Below, one piece after another: positions 1-7,031 of a stretch of DNA of 12,673 nucleotides. The stretch spans positions 1 to 12,673 of the forward strand of contig CAZVEV010000175.1 of NCBI GenBank assembly GCA_964625865.1. The letters are read 5' to 3'. The stretch is from CAZVEV01 sp964625865. GTDB lineage: Bacteria > Planctomycetota > Phycisphaerae > SM23-33. Both the position numbers and the translations under genes were made by a program. Within the stretch, counting starts at the first letter, position 1. Each line of letters opens with the position of its first letter. A model generated the notes under the pieces. That model made no database searches and was not told where the DNA came from. It worked only from the letters and a program-made list of their open reading frames with translations.

Positions 1-1
1 C

Positions 2-298
2 CTGCCCCATCCGCGCCGGCCCGTGCCGTACGATATCGCCGCCAGTTTCGTCGTTGCGGGCGTCACGCCGGCCGGCGTGCCCTACGGCTGCCCCAACGGG
101 TCGCGCACGCGACTGTTCTTCCTGGTCTGCTGCAAAGACGACCGCACGCACCTGCACGTCCTGGCGCGGATGGGCCAGGTGCTGCACGACCCGACGCACG
201 TCAACGAATTGATCGCCGCGAAAGATACCCGGGAATTCGCCGACGCGCTGGCCCGTATCGAACTGGCCGTCGCAAGTGAAGTCGACGACGGAGAGTAA
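2..298 (+). CDS. PTS EIIA type-2 (fructose/nitrogen class) domain protein, 3' part
   Basis: This reading frame is already open at the window edge, so the N-terminus is missing. The visible 98 residues begin with LPHPRRP, where the His at bases 8-10 sits at the phosphorylated histidine of EIIA-2/PtsN proteins (motif A-(I/L)-P-H). A segment follows that fits the family's C-terminal half: RLFFLVCCKDDRTHLHVLARMGQVLHD, then a helix rich in Ala and Leu. EIIA-2 domains accept phosphate from HPr on this His, either for sugar uptake or, in PtsN-like forms, for regulation. No EIIB or EIIC gene is visible, so a regulatory role is my inference. The stop (296-298) lies 4 nt before the DUF58 start and the DUF58 ribosome-binding site overlaps this gene's end, so the two are very probably co-transcribed. 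Any N-terminal helix-turn-helix domain would lie outside the window. Confidence 0.8.
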   Translation: MPHPRRPVPYDIAASFVVAGVTPAGVPYGCPNGSRTRLFFLVCCKDDRTHLHVLARMGQVLHDPTHVNELIAAKDTREFADALARIELAVASEVDDGE

Positions 299-302
299 GC
301 TC

Positions 303-1199
303 ATGGCACGGACCGGACATGATTTCTTCGACGAGGCATTCCTGGCCCGCCTGGAACGCCTGCACCTGATCGCCAAACGCACCGTCCGGACCACCTCGGG
401 CGCCAGGCGGTCGCGAACGATGGGCGACGGGCTGGAGTTTGCCGACCACCGCGCCTACGCCCCGGGCGACGATATCCGCTTCGTCGACTGGCCTTACTTC
501 GCACGGATGGAGAAACTCCTGCTGCGGATGTTCCACCAGCACAGCGATGCGGACGTGGCGATCCTGCTGGACGTATCGGCCTCGATGGCCCCCGCAGGCG
601 ACAGCCGGAAGTTCGACTACGCCCGCCGCGCCGCGGCGGCCCTGGCGTACGTGGCGATGGGCTCCCTCGAACGCGTCGCCATCGTGCCGTTTTCCGACAA
701 GCTCGGGCGAGGCCTGCACACCGCGCGCGGACGAGGCCAGATCATGCACGTGCTGGACTACCTCGCCGCCCTGCGCCCCGCGGGGGCCACGCAGTTGCTC
801 CGCTGCTCCATCGAGTACGCCCGCCGTGCCCCGACAGCCGGGACGGTCCTGATCCTGACCGACCTGCTCGACTGCGCCGACCAACTGTCCAGCGCGTTGG
901 CACGCCTGCGCTTGCGCGGGCACGACGTGACCGTCCTGCACCTGTTCTCGCGCGATGATGCGGCGCCCGAACTGGCCGGACCCATGCTGCTGAAACAGAC
1001 CGAGAAGCAAACGCAGTTTTCCGCCGATATCACCGACGAGTTGCTGGAAAGCTACCGCGATCGCTGGGCCCACTTCGAAAGGACCTGCCAGGCCACCTGC
1101 ATGGCCCGCGAGAGCACGTACGTGTCGGCCTGCACCGACGTCCCGTTCGACAAGCTCATCCTCAGCACGCTCCGCCGCGCCGGTGTGGTGGCCGGATGA
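303..1199 (+). CDS. DUF58 / von Willebrand factor A-like protein
   Basis: A 298-residue protein, the usual length for the family. The DUF58 core is clear at residues 49-79: the segment AYAPGDDIRFVDWPYFARM, then a basic stretch leading into the VWA strand. A metal-ion adhesion site is present: D90-x-S92-x-S94 (DVSAS), T163 in GATQL and D187 in LTDLL. DUF58 proteins are typically encoded beside MoxR-type AAA+ ATPases and VWA membrane proteins and are thought to work with them in assembling or inserting metal or protein complexes. No MoxR gene is in view here; the partner upstream is a PTS EIIA gene. The ATG at 303 is chosen over the in-frame GTG at 276 because GGAGAG at 290-295 stands 7 nt before it. 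No signal peptide or membrane helix is seen, so it is probably cytosolic. The molecular role is unproven. Confidence 0.88.
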   Translation: MARTGHDFFDEAFLARLERLHLIAKRTVRTTSGARRSRTMGDGLEFADHRAYAPGDDIRFVDWPYFARMEKLLLRMFHQHSDADVAILLDVSASMAPAGDSRKFDYARRAAAALAYVAMGSLERVAIVPFSDKLGRGLHTARGRGQIMHVLDYLAALRPAGATQLLRCSIEYARRAPTAGTVLILTDLLDCADQLSSALARLRLRGHDVTVLHLFSRDDAAPELAGPMLLKQTEKQTQFSADITDELLESYRDRWAHFERTCQATCMARESTYVSACTDVPFDKLILSTLRRAGVVAG

Positions 1200-1233
1200 T
1201 CCATGCGGGGGCTGTCTGCGAACACGCCGAACA

Positions 1234-1328
1234 CCGGTGCCGTGGGCTGCGGCGCAAGCCACAACCACGTAGTGGTAACCGGGCATGACGTGGTTGCTCC
1301 GCTTCGCTCTGCAGCCTATGGCACCCGG
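1234..1328. repeat. Imperfect palindromic repeat, copy 1
   Basis: The left arm (1234-1270) and right arm (1288-1328) are imperfect reverse complements around a 17-nt loop. The best-matching blocks are the outer CCGG-TGCC/GGCACCCGG ends, the GGGCTGC/GCAGCC block and the inner AACCACGT/ACGTGGTT. The left arm carries about 4 nt fewer than the right. It lies 35 nt after the DUF58 stop, so it could act as a terminator or an mRNA 3'-end stabiliser, but no T-run follows. The outer GGTGCC(G/A)T and inner AACCACG blocks, and GAAGCGG on the right arm, recur in the palindrome at 6205-6286. This suggests one dispersed family. Confidence 0.75.
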
Positions 1329-1375
1329 CAATACGCGACGCGTGTAACGGGGCGGTAACATCCCCATCGGACATG

Positions 1376-1405
1376 TTTACGAGCGTATCTCACAGCGCAT
1401 ATACT
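1376..1405 (+). promoter_or_regulatory. Candidate sigma70-type promoter of htrA
   Basis: TTTACG at 1376-1381 and TATACT at 1400-1405 are separated by 18 nt, in an AT-richer patch of a GC-rich intergenic space. Transcription would start near 1412, giving a leader of about 130 nt before the htrA ATG. The leader contains a perfect 12-bp palindrome, CTCTACGTAGAG (1477-1488), which could be an operator or simply a small hairpin. Apart from these and the repeat at 1234-1328, I see nothing else in the 342-nt space between the DUF58 gene and htrA. Confidence 0.45.
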
Positions 1406-1541
1406 GGTTTGATAAGATGACGGGAAACGCCGATATCGGGAGAGTTGACCGTGACGGGGAGAACCCCCGCGTGTTGCTCTACGTAGAGACAGACGTTGGT
1501 TCGGTTGGCGGGCAAGGACGCCCCGAGTGAAGGAGTTAGCG

Positions 1542-3032
1542 ATGAGAGCAAAACGAGACTGGCTGTTGATATTCGCGTTTGGCGTGTCCGCTATTCTGGG
1601 CGGAGTCGTCGCGGGACGCTGGGCGTATGCGGTGTCGGCCTCCGAGAGCGAGACGGCCCGCAAGCAACTGGCCGAAATGGCCAAGTATGACCAGTTGTCG
1701 GTCCTGTTTCGAACGGTATCCAGGGCGGTGGACCCTGCCGTGGTCGAGGTCCGGGTAACCAAGAAGGTCGCCTCGGGCGGCGCGGAGATGAACGAGATGC
1801 TCCGACGGTACTTCGGAGACGACTACAGGCGGTTCCACCCCGCGCCGCGCGAGGGCGCGCCGCAGATCCGCCCGGGCCTGGGCAGCGGGGTTATCGTCGA
1901 CGCCACCAACGGCTACGTGCTGACGAACTACCACGTGGTCGTCGGCGCCGAGTCGGTGCAGGTCATCCTGAGCGACGGGCGCAAGGTCGACGCGGTGTGG
2001 GTCCGCACCGACAAGCAGACGGACCTGGCGGTGATCAAGATCAAGACGAATCATCTCGTCGAGGCCCCGCTGGGCGACAGCGACAAGATGGACGTGGGCG
2101 ACTGGGTGCTGGCCATCGGTTCCCCTCGCGGCCTGGCCCACACCGTCACGGCGGGCATCATCTCGGCCAAGGGACGCACCACGGGCAGCCCCAACATGTA
2201 CGAGAACCTGCTCCAGACCGACGCGTCGATCAACCGGGGCAACTCGGGCGGGCCGCTGGTCAACATGAAGGGCGAGGTGATCGGCATCAACAATGCGATC
2301 ATGACCTACAGCGGGGGCAACGAGGGGATCGGCTTTTCGATTCCGTCGAACATGGCCCGGCGGATCATGGCGCAGTTGGTCAAGACGGGCAAGGTCGTGC
2401 GCGGGTTCCTGGGCGTGTCGATCCAGAACGTTGACGAGAAGCTGGCCAAGAGCTTCAAGCTGCCCCACACGCGCGGCGCCCTGGTGACCACGGTGGCCAA
2501 GGACACCCCGGCGGACAAGGGCAAGATGAGGGAAGGCGACTTCATCATCAGCGTGGCCGGCAAGCCGGTGGCCAACACCAACGACCTGCGCAACGTGGTG
2601 GCCGAGATCGCGCCCGGACAGACCATACCGGTCAAGGTCATCCGCGAGACCAGGACGATCACGCTGAAGGTGACGATTACCGCCCAGCCGAGCAACATGG
2701 TCGCCATGTTCGACCCGCCGCGTCCGGGCACGGCGCAGGCCGAGCGGTTCGGGCTGACCGTCAGCATGCTGACGCCTGAACTCGCGGCCACGTACGGCTA
2801 CAAGGACGGCGCGCGGGGTGTGGTGATCACGAAGGTCGTCCCCGACTCCAGTGCGGCCGAGCAGGGCCTGACGGCGGGCACACTCATCACGCAGATTCAG
2901 CGCAAGGACGTCGCCACCGCGGCGCAATTCGCTGAAGCTCTCACCGCCAAGGACGCCGCCGCGGGCGTTCGCCTGCGCGTGACCGACAAGGAAGGCGGCA
3001 GGCGGTTCGTCTTCATTACACCCAAGAAATGA
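1542..3032 (+). CDS. HtrA/DegP-type periplasmic serine protease with two PDZ domains
   Basis: A 496-residue protein. Residues 1-33 have a basic start (MRAKR) and one hydrophobic segment without an obvious cleavage site, so a signal anchor is likely and the protease faces the periplasm. The trypsin-like domain has the full triad: His131 in TNYHVV, Asp161 in TDLAVIKI and Ser235 in GNSGGPL. Their spacing (30 and 74 residues) is close to that of E. coli DegP. PDZ1 spans about 288-381 (GFLGVSIQ, then RGALVTTV) and PDZ2 about 402-494 (GARGVVITKV). In this family the PDZ domains bind exposed C-termini of misfolded envelope proteins and control oligomer assembly. The ATG at 1542 is preceded by AGGAG (1531-1535); an in-frame GTG at 1527 lacks such support. 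It is probably monocistronic, with its own upstream promoter and a huge palindrome 3 nt after the stop. Whether it is a DegP, DegQ or DegS equivalent cannot be decided; two PDZ domains argue against DegS. Confidence 0.95.
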   Translation: MRAKRDWLLIFAFGVSAILGGVVAGRWAYAVSASESETARKQLAEMAKYDQLSVLFRTVSRAVDPAVVEVRVTKKVASGGAEMNEMLRRYFGDDYRRFHPAPREGAPQIRPGLGSGVIVDATNGYVLTNYHVVVGAESVQVILSDGRKVDAVWVRTDKQTDLAVIKIKTNHLVEAPLGDSDKMDVGDWVLAIGSPRGLAHTVTAGIISAKGRTTGSPNMYENLLQTDASINRGNSGGPLVNMKGEVIGINNAIMTYSGGNEGIGFSIPSNMARRIMAQLVKTGKVVRGFLGVSIQNVDEKLAKSFKLPHTRGALVTTVAKDTPADKGKMREGDFIISVAGKPVANTNDLRNVVAEIAPGQTIPVKVIRETRTITLKVTITAQPSNMVAMFDPPRPGTAQAERFGLTVSMLTPELAATYGYKDGARGVVITKVVPDSSAAEQGLTAGTLITQIQRKDVATAAQFAEALTAKDAAAGVRLRVTDKEGGRRFVFITPKK

Positions 3033-3034
3033 CG

Positions 3035-3185
3035 TGTCGTTCCCTCCACGTTTAACGGTCGATCGTCAGATCGACGCTCGTCGTTCGTGCGGAGCGTCGT
3101 ATTCGCTTTGCGTTTGAACATTGTGCAACGTTCGAACGACGAACGTCGATCTGACGATCGACCGTTAAACGTGGAGAGAACGACA
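3035..3185. repeat. Near-perfect 151-bp palindrome (53-bp arms)
   Basis: Arms 3035-3087 and 3133-3185 are reverse complements over 53 bp with only two mismatches, at 3043/3177 and 3077/3143. The central 45 nt does not pair. Each arm contains a smaller hairpin, GTCGATC-GTCA-GATCGAC (3058-3075, mirrored at 3145-3162). An alternative 8-bp stem joins 3072-3079 to 3092-3099. It begins 3 nt after the htrA stop codon and ends about 50 nt before the presumed hsp20 promoter. Possible roles are a strong transcription block between the operons, an RNA-stabilising 3' end, or a non-coding miniature mobile element. No flanking target duplication is evident. Confidence 0.9.
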
Positions 3186-3232
3186 ACATGGAAACGATCG
3201 ACCGCTGGACGTCGCAGGGATGGACGATTCAC

Positions 3233-3259
3233 TTGATTCCCGTTGCGATCACGTATACT
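3233..3259 (+). promoter_or_regulatory. Candidate promoter of the hsp20-lon operon
   Basis: TTGATT at 3233-3238 and TATACT at 3254-3259 are separated by 15 nt, somewhat short of the optimal 17. Transcription would start near 3266, about 35 nt before the hsp20 ATG. The -10 hexamer is identical to the one proposed upstream of htrA. No CIRCE element (the HrcA operator, an inverted repeat with a 9-nt spacer) is visible. A heat-shock sigma-factor promoter cannot be excluded. Confidence 0.45.
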
Positions 3260-3301
3260 TAGTAAGGAAGCTTTGCACAGATCACGAAAGGTCCTCGAAC
3301 G

Positions 3302-3721
3302 ATGAAAGTGGCACTTGATGCGGCCCAGCGGGGCGACGCGCGGGACAAGAGCAGGGGCGTCAACACGTGGGTCAACAACGTTTTGAGCGGCGGGTATCAC
3401 CGGTATCGTCCCGCGGACACGTGGTTGCCCGCGGTGGACATCTACGAGAGTCGCGACGACTTCTACGTGGTGGCCGAGTTGGCGGGGGTGGACGCGGAGG
3501 GCATCGGCATCAGCACGGACGGCTGTACGCTGACAATCACGGGCGAGCGCCCGGGCCCGCAACTGCCCGACGACTGTACTGAAGTCTGCGTGCACGTGAT
3601 GGAGATTGAGCGGGGCTCGTTCGAGCGGACGGTCGAGCTTCCCGGGCAGGCCGACGTCGAGGGGCTTCGGGCAACATTCCGTTGCGGCGTTCTGTGGATA
3701 CGCATCCCGCGGAGGACCTGA
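3302..3721 (+). CDS. Small heat-shock protein of the Hsp20/alpha-crystallin family
   Basis: A 139-residue protein with an alpha-crystallin domain at about residues 43-137. The domain opens with LPAVDIYESRDDFYVVAELAGV, carries LTITGERP near 77-84, and ends with the family signature as ATFRCGVLWIRIP (124-136), where Cys128 replaces the common Asn of NGVL. These ATP-independent holdases bind unfolding proteins until refoldases or proteases take them. The protein stops at PRRT right after the last beta strand, so the usual C-terminal extension with an I-x-I motif, which links dimers into larger oligomers, is absent. The N-terminal arm is about 42 residues long. AAAGG at 3287-3291 precedes the ATG. 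The lon gene starts 6 nt after this stop, which makes co-expression of holdase and protease likely. Confidence 0.92.
   Translation: MKVALDAAQRGDARDKSRGVNTWVNNVLSGGYHRYRPADTWLPAVDIYESRDDFYVVAELAGVDAEGIGISTDGCTLTITGERPGPQLPDDCTEVCVHVMEIERGSFERTVELPGQADVEGLRATFRCGVLWIRIPRRT
3711..3715 (+). promoter_or_regulatory. Ribosome-binding site of lon inside the hsp20 end
   Basis: GGAGG lies within the last codons of hsp20, 12 nt before the lon ATG at 3728. The spacing is long, so lon translation may depend partly on ribosomes finishing hsp20 (translational coupling). Confidence 0.5.
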
Positions 3722-3727
3722 GCCCCC

Positions 3728-6175
3728 ATGCCATCCGACCGGCCCGACAATCCACCTGTCGTCAGTGAAGACGAGTCGGAAGTGGTCATTGTCTCCGGCG
3801 GGCAGGGAACCGCCGACGACCAGACCGCCAGGCGCCCGGCCATACCCCGCGACGCCGCCATCCTGCCCGTCCGAAACATGGTCATCTTTCCCGGCACGGT
3901 CGTGCCGCTGACGATCGGGCGCGAGAAATCCAGGCGACTCGTCAGTGACCTCCTGCCCGATCGAAAGATCATCGTCGCCGTCTGCCAGAAGCGCCCCGAC
4001 GTCGAAGACCCCGGCCCGAAGGACCTGTACACTCACGGGACGGCAATGATGGTGCTCAAGCTCCTGCGCCTGGACGACGGGAATCAGAGCATCATCGTGC
4101 ACGGCCTGGCGCGGGTGCGCATCGAGCGGTGGCTGTCGCAGAAGCCATATCACCGCGCCCGCGTCTCCGTGATCGAGGACAAGACCGCCCGAACCAGGAC
4201 CACCGAGGCCCTGGTGGTCAATGCCCGCACGGCGGCGGCCAGGGTCATCGAGCTGTCGGCGGAGATCCCCGACGAGGCGGCGGTCGTCCTGAACAGCCTG
4301 GAGAATCCGTCGGCCCTGTCGGACTTCCTGGCGAGCAATCTCCGCATCGACATCGATGAAAAGCAGCGCCTGCTTGCTGAAGCCAGTGTCATCCGCCGTC
4401 TCCGCATGATCAACGTCGCCCTGCAGGAGCAGCTCGACGTGCTCGAACTGTCGGCCAAGCTCCAGGACCAGGTCCGCGAGAATATCGACAAGTCGCAGCG
4501 ACAGTACTTCCTCAACGAGCAACTGAAGGCCATCCAGAAGGAACTCGGCCAGGTGGATGAACGGTCGGCCGAACTCGAGGAACTCCGCAAGAAGGTCGTC
4601 GCCGCCGGGATGAGCGCCGCGGCACTGCGAGAGACGACGCGCGAGCTGGACCGTCTGGAGACGATGCCCACCGCCTCGCCCGAGTATCACATGATCCGCA
4701 CGTACGTGGACTGGATGACGGACGTGCCCTGGTCGGCCGCCACGCCGGACCGCCTCGACGTCAACCGCGCCCGAGAGATCCTCGACAAGGACCACTACGG
4801 GCTCCAGAAGGTCAAGCGCCGCATCCTGGAATACCTTGCCGTCCGAAAGCTCGCGCCGGACTCGCGAGGCCCGATCCTCTGCTTCGTGGGCCCGCCCGGC
4901 GTGGGCAAGACGTCGCTGGGCCAGTCCATCGCCCGCGCGCTGGGACGGAAGTTCGTCCGGATGAGCCTGGGCGGCCTGCGTGACGAGGCCGAGCTTCGCG
5001 GGCACAGGCGAACGTACATCGGGGCCATGCCGGGCCGGATCATCCAGGAGCTTCGCAAGGCGGGCACGAACAACCCGGTATTCATGCTGGACGAACTCGA
5101 CAAGGTCGGCGCGGACTTCCGGGGCGATCCGACGTCGGCGCTGCTCGAGGTGCTCGACCCGGCGCAGAACGGCACGTTCCAGGACCACTACCTCAACGTG
5201 CCTTTCGACCTGACAAAGGTCATCTTCATTGCGACGGCAAACTACATGGCCCCCGTGCCTCCGGCCCTGCGCGACCGGATGGAGACGATCGAGCTGTCGA
5301 GCTACACGCACAGCGAGAAGCTCAAGATCGCCTCCCGCTATCTCGTGCGGAGGCAGATGCGTGAGAACGGACTGACTGCAAAGCAGCTGCGTTGGACCGA
5401 CGCGGGCCTGGGCAGGCTGATCGACAGCTACACGCGGGAAGCCGGCGTGCGCGAACTCGAGCGCCAGATCGGCTCGCTATGCCGCTCGATGGCCGCCCTG
5501 GTCGCCGCCGGCAAGGCCCGCCGACGGACCATAACCCCCCAGCGGGTCGCCGAGATGCTTGGCCCCAGGAAGTACGAAAGCGAGGTCGCCCTGCGAACCG
5601 CCATGCCGGGCGTGGCGACGGGGCTGGCCTACACGCCGGTCGGCGGCGTGATCATCTTCGTGGAGGCCGCCAGGTTCGCCGGCACGGGGAAGCTTGCACT
5701 GACGGGGCAGATCGGCGATGTGATGCGCGAGAGTGCCCAGGCGGCGATGAGTCTGCTCAAGAGCCGCATTGACGACCAGTCGGGCCTCGCCAGACAACTG
5801 GGCAAGACGGACTTCCACGTCCACCTTCCCGCCGGCGCCACGCCGAAGGATGGACCATCAGCAGGCGTGGCGATGTTCACGGCACTGACCAGTCTCCTGA
5901 CCGACACACCGGTGCGGCCTGATGTGGCGATGACCGGGGAAATCACGCTCCGCGGACTGGTCCTGCCGGTCGGCGGGGTCAAGGAGAAGGTCCTTGCCGC
6001 CAAGCGTGCGGGGATCAAGACGGTCATCCTGCCCGCCCGAAACCGTCGCGACCTGGCCGAATTGCCCAAGGAGGTCCACGAGACCCTGACGTTCGAACTG
6101 GTCCGAACCGTGGAGGACGTGCTCGCGGTGGCCCTGGCCAAGCCCAAGCGCCGCCGACGCAAGACGAAGAAGTAG
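3728..6175 (+). CDS. lon: ATP-dependent protease Lon (LonA type)
   Basis: An 815-residue cytosolic AAA+ protease; E. coli Lon has 784. Domains in order: an acidic, probably disordered start (1-36); the LON N-terminal substrate-binding domain from about 37 (AILPVRNMVIFPGTVVPL) to about 235; a helical linker with SQRQYFLNEQLKAIQKELG; an AAA+ module with Walker A GPPGVGKT (388-395, Lys394) and Walker B VFMLDELDKV (451-460, Asp455 and Glu456); and the Lon peptidase domain with catalytic Ser711 in PKDGPSAGVA and Lys754 in GGVKEK. These residues are offset by a constant 32 from E. coli K362, D423, E424, S679 and K722, so no indel separates them. The tail is strongly basic (KPKRRRRKTKK). Lon unfolds and degrades damaged and regulatory proteins. 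Its pairing with hsp20 suggests direct hand-over of held substrates, which is inference. All active-site residues are intact. Confidence 0.98.
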   Translation: MPSDRPDNPPVVSEDESEVVIVSGGQGTADDQTARRPAIPRDAAILPVRNMVIFPGTVVPLTIGREKSRRLVSDLLPDRKIIVAVCQKRPDVEDPGPKDLYTHGTAMMVLKLLRLDDGNQSIIVHGLARVRIERWLSQKPYHRARVSVIEDKTARTRTTEALVVNARTAAARVIELSAEIPDEAAVVLNSLENPSALSDFLASNLRIDIDEKQRLLAEASVIRRLRMINVALQEQLDVLELSAKLQDQVRENIDKSQRQYFLNEQLKAIQKELGQVDERSAELEELRKKVVAAGMSAAALRETTRELDRLETMPTASPEYHMIRTYVDWMTDVPWSAATPDRLDVNRAREILDKDHYGLQKVKRRILEYLAVRKLAPDSRGPILCFVGPPGVGKTSLGQSIARALGRKFVRMSLGGLRDEAELRGHRRTYIGAMPGRIIQELRKAGTNNPVFMLDELDKVGADFRGDPTSALLEVLDPAQNGTFQDHYLNVPFDLTKVIFIATANYMAPVPPALRDRMETIELSSYTHSEKLKIASRYLVRRQMRENGLTAKQLRWTDAGLGRLIDSYTREAGVRELERQIGSLCRSMAALVAAGKARRRTITPQRVAEMLGPRKYESEVALRTAMPGVATGLAYTPVGGVIIFVEAARFAGTGKLALTGQIGDVMRESAQAAMSLLKSRIDDQSGLARQLGKTDFHVHLPAGATPKDGPSAGVAMFTALTSLLTDTPVRPDVAMTGEITLRGLVLPVGGVKEKVLAAKRAGIKTVILPARNRRDLAELPKEVHETLTFELVRTVEDVLAVALAKPKRRRRKTKK

Positions 6176-6179
6176 AACC

Positions 6180-6308
6180 GGGCGCCGTGGTGTTCACAGG
6201 CGGCCGGGTGCCGTGGTTTGACGCGAAGCGGCAACCACGATGTGGCGTCGTCGTGGTTGCCGCTTCGCGTCAGGCCACGGCACCCGTGCTGTTGATGCAC
6301 GGCACCCG
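6180..6308. repeat. Palindromic repeat, copy 2, with degenerate outer arms
   Basis: The core arms 6205-6240 and 6251-6286 are 36-nt reverse complements with only two mismatches, and both are T facing G, so the RNA could form a continuous stem of 36 pairs with a 10-nt loop. Outside the core a weaker second pairing exists between about 6180-6200 (GGGCGCCGTG) and 6288-6308 (CACGGCACCC), so the whole unit looks nested. It starts 4 nt after the lon stop and may end that transcript, although no T-run follows. It shares its outer GGTGCCGTG, GAAGCGG and AACCACG blocks with the element at 1234-1328. Confidence 0.88.
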
Positions 6309-6345
6309 CGATGATCCTATCCCCCGCACGGGTCGATCTTCTTCC

Positions 6346-6373
6346 TTGAACTGGTCGCCCTGCCGATGATACT
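6346..6373 (+). promoter_or_regulatory. Candidate promoter of the 6440 gene
   Basis: TTGAAC at 6346-6351 and GATACT at 6368-6373 are 16 nt apart, close to the sigma70 consensus. Transcription would start near 6380, leaving a leader of about 60 nt. The promoter may also serve the sulfatase gene, which lies 76 nt after the first gene. Confidence 0.5.
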
Positions 6374-6439
6374 CTGCTTGGGTGCGGCGACCGGTCGCAC
6401 CTTGGAACCGACCAGGCGCTACTCGACAGGAGCGACGGC

Positions 6440-6955
6440 ATGGCGAAGTTCGCAGCAGGTCCCGGGGGGCTGGACATGGGCACGGGGGACTCCGGGCGTC
6501 AGAAGGAGTTCCTTCTGATCGGCGCGCTGGCGGTCATCATCGTCGGGGCCCTCGTCCTGACGATCATGTACAACTGGTCGTCCGACGAGGACAACAGCCC
6601 CAGCGACACCAAGATCATGGGCAAGTGTCTTGACCCGCAGTGCGCCGCCGAGTTTGAGATCACACTCGACGCGATGACAGAGGACGAGCGTCCCATGTCG
6701 CGCGTGCTGCGGTTCACGTGTCCCACGTGCGGCACGAAACGGTCTGCCCTGATCATGACCCGGTGCCCCGTCCCCGAATGCCGCAAGTTCTTCCTCTCGG
6801 ACCAGACGATCCAGGACCACAAGAACGATCTGGACATGCAGGCCGGCCGAGAACCTGCGGTCACGCACATGCCTCCGATTATCTGCCCCTACTGCGAGAC
6901 CGACCACGACCAGTACATGCGCGAGCAGCGCAAGAGGCGCATGAAGGGCAGGTAA
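6440..6955 (+). CDS. Membrane-anchored protein with two zinc-knuckle-like cysteine units
   Basis: A 171-residue protein that I cannot assign to a named family. Residues 1-23 are Gly-rich and polar, one transmembrane helix covers about 24-44 (FLLIGALAVIIVGALVLTIMY), and the rest is soluble. The soluble part contains exactly eight cysteines in two units of the same pattern: C63-x4-C68 with C94-x2-C97 (CPTC), then C109-x4-C114 with C149-x2-C152 (CPYC). Each unit could bind one zinc ion, and the repeated order suggests an internal duplication. An acidic linker (SSDEDNSPSD) follows the membrane helix and the C-terminus is basic (REQRKRRMKGR). AGGAG at 6428-6432 supports the ATG. The side of the membrane holding the cysteines is not certain; zinc ribbons and the basic tail favour the cytoplasm. 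It may share a transcript with the downstream sulfatase. Confidence 0.8.
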   Translation: MAKFAAGPGGLDMGTGDSGRQKEFLLIGALAVIIVGALVLTIMYNWSSDEDNSPSDTKIMGKCLDPQCAAEFEITLDAMTEDERPMSRVLRFTCPTCGTKRSALIMTRCPVPECRKFFLSDQTIQDHKNDLDMQAGREPAVTHMPPIICPYCETDHDQYMREQRKRRMKGR

Positions 6956-7031
6956 CGGATGCCGCACCGACGGGGGCCGGTTCATCCGCGCCGACGCCGG
7001 CCAAAGCACACCCACGCGAAAGGTCCCCCCG

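Noticed and set aside
1451..1486. Eleven-codon GTG reading frame upstream of htrA as a possible leader peptide
   Set aside because: It has a GGGAG in front but is too short to judge. No terminator/antiterminator pair follows and nothing links it to control of htrA.
3035..3185. CRISPR or insertion-sequence terminal repeat
   Set aside because: There is only one inverted pair with 45 nt between the arms, no regularly spaced direct repeats, and no transposase gene or room for one.
2897..5311. Minus-strand open frame of about 800 codons opposite the end of htrA, hsp20 and lon
   Set aside because: It is antisense to three well-supported genes, has a composition rich in Arg, His and Asp typical of shadow frames in GC-rich DNA, and shows no recognisable domain.
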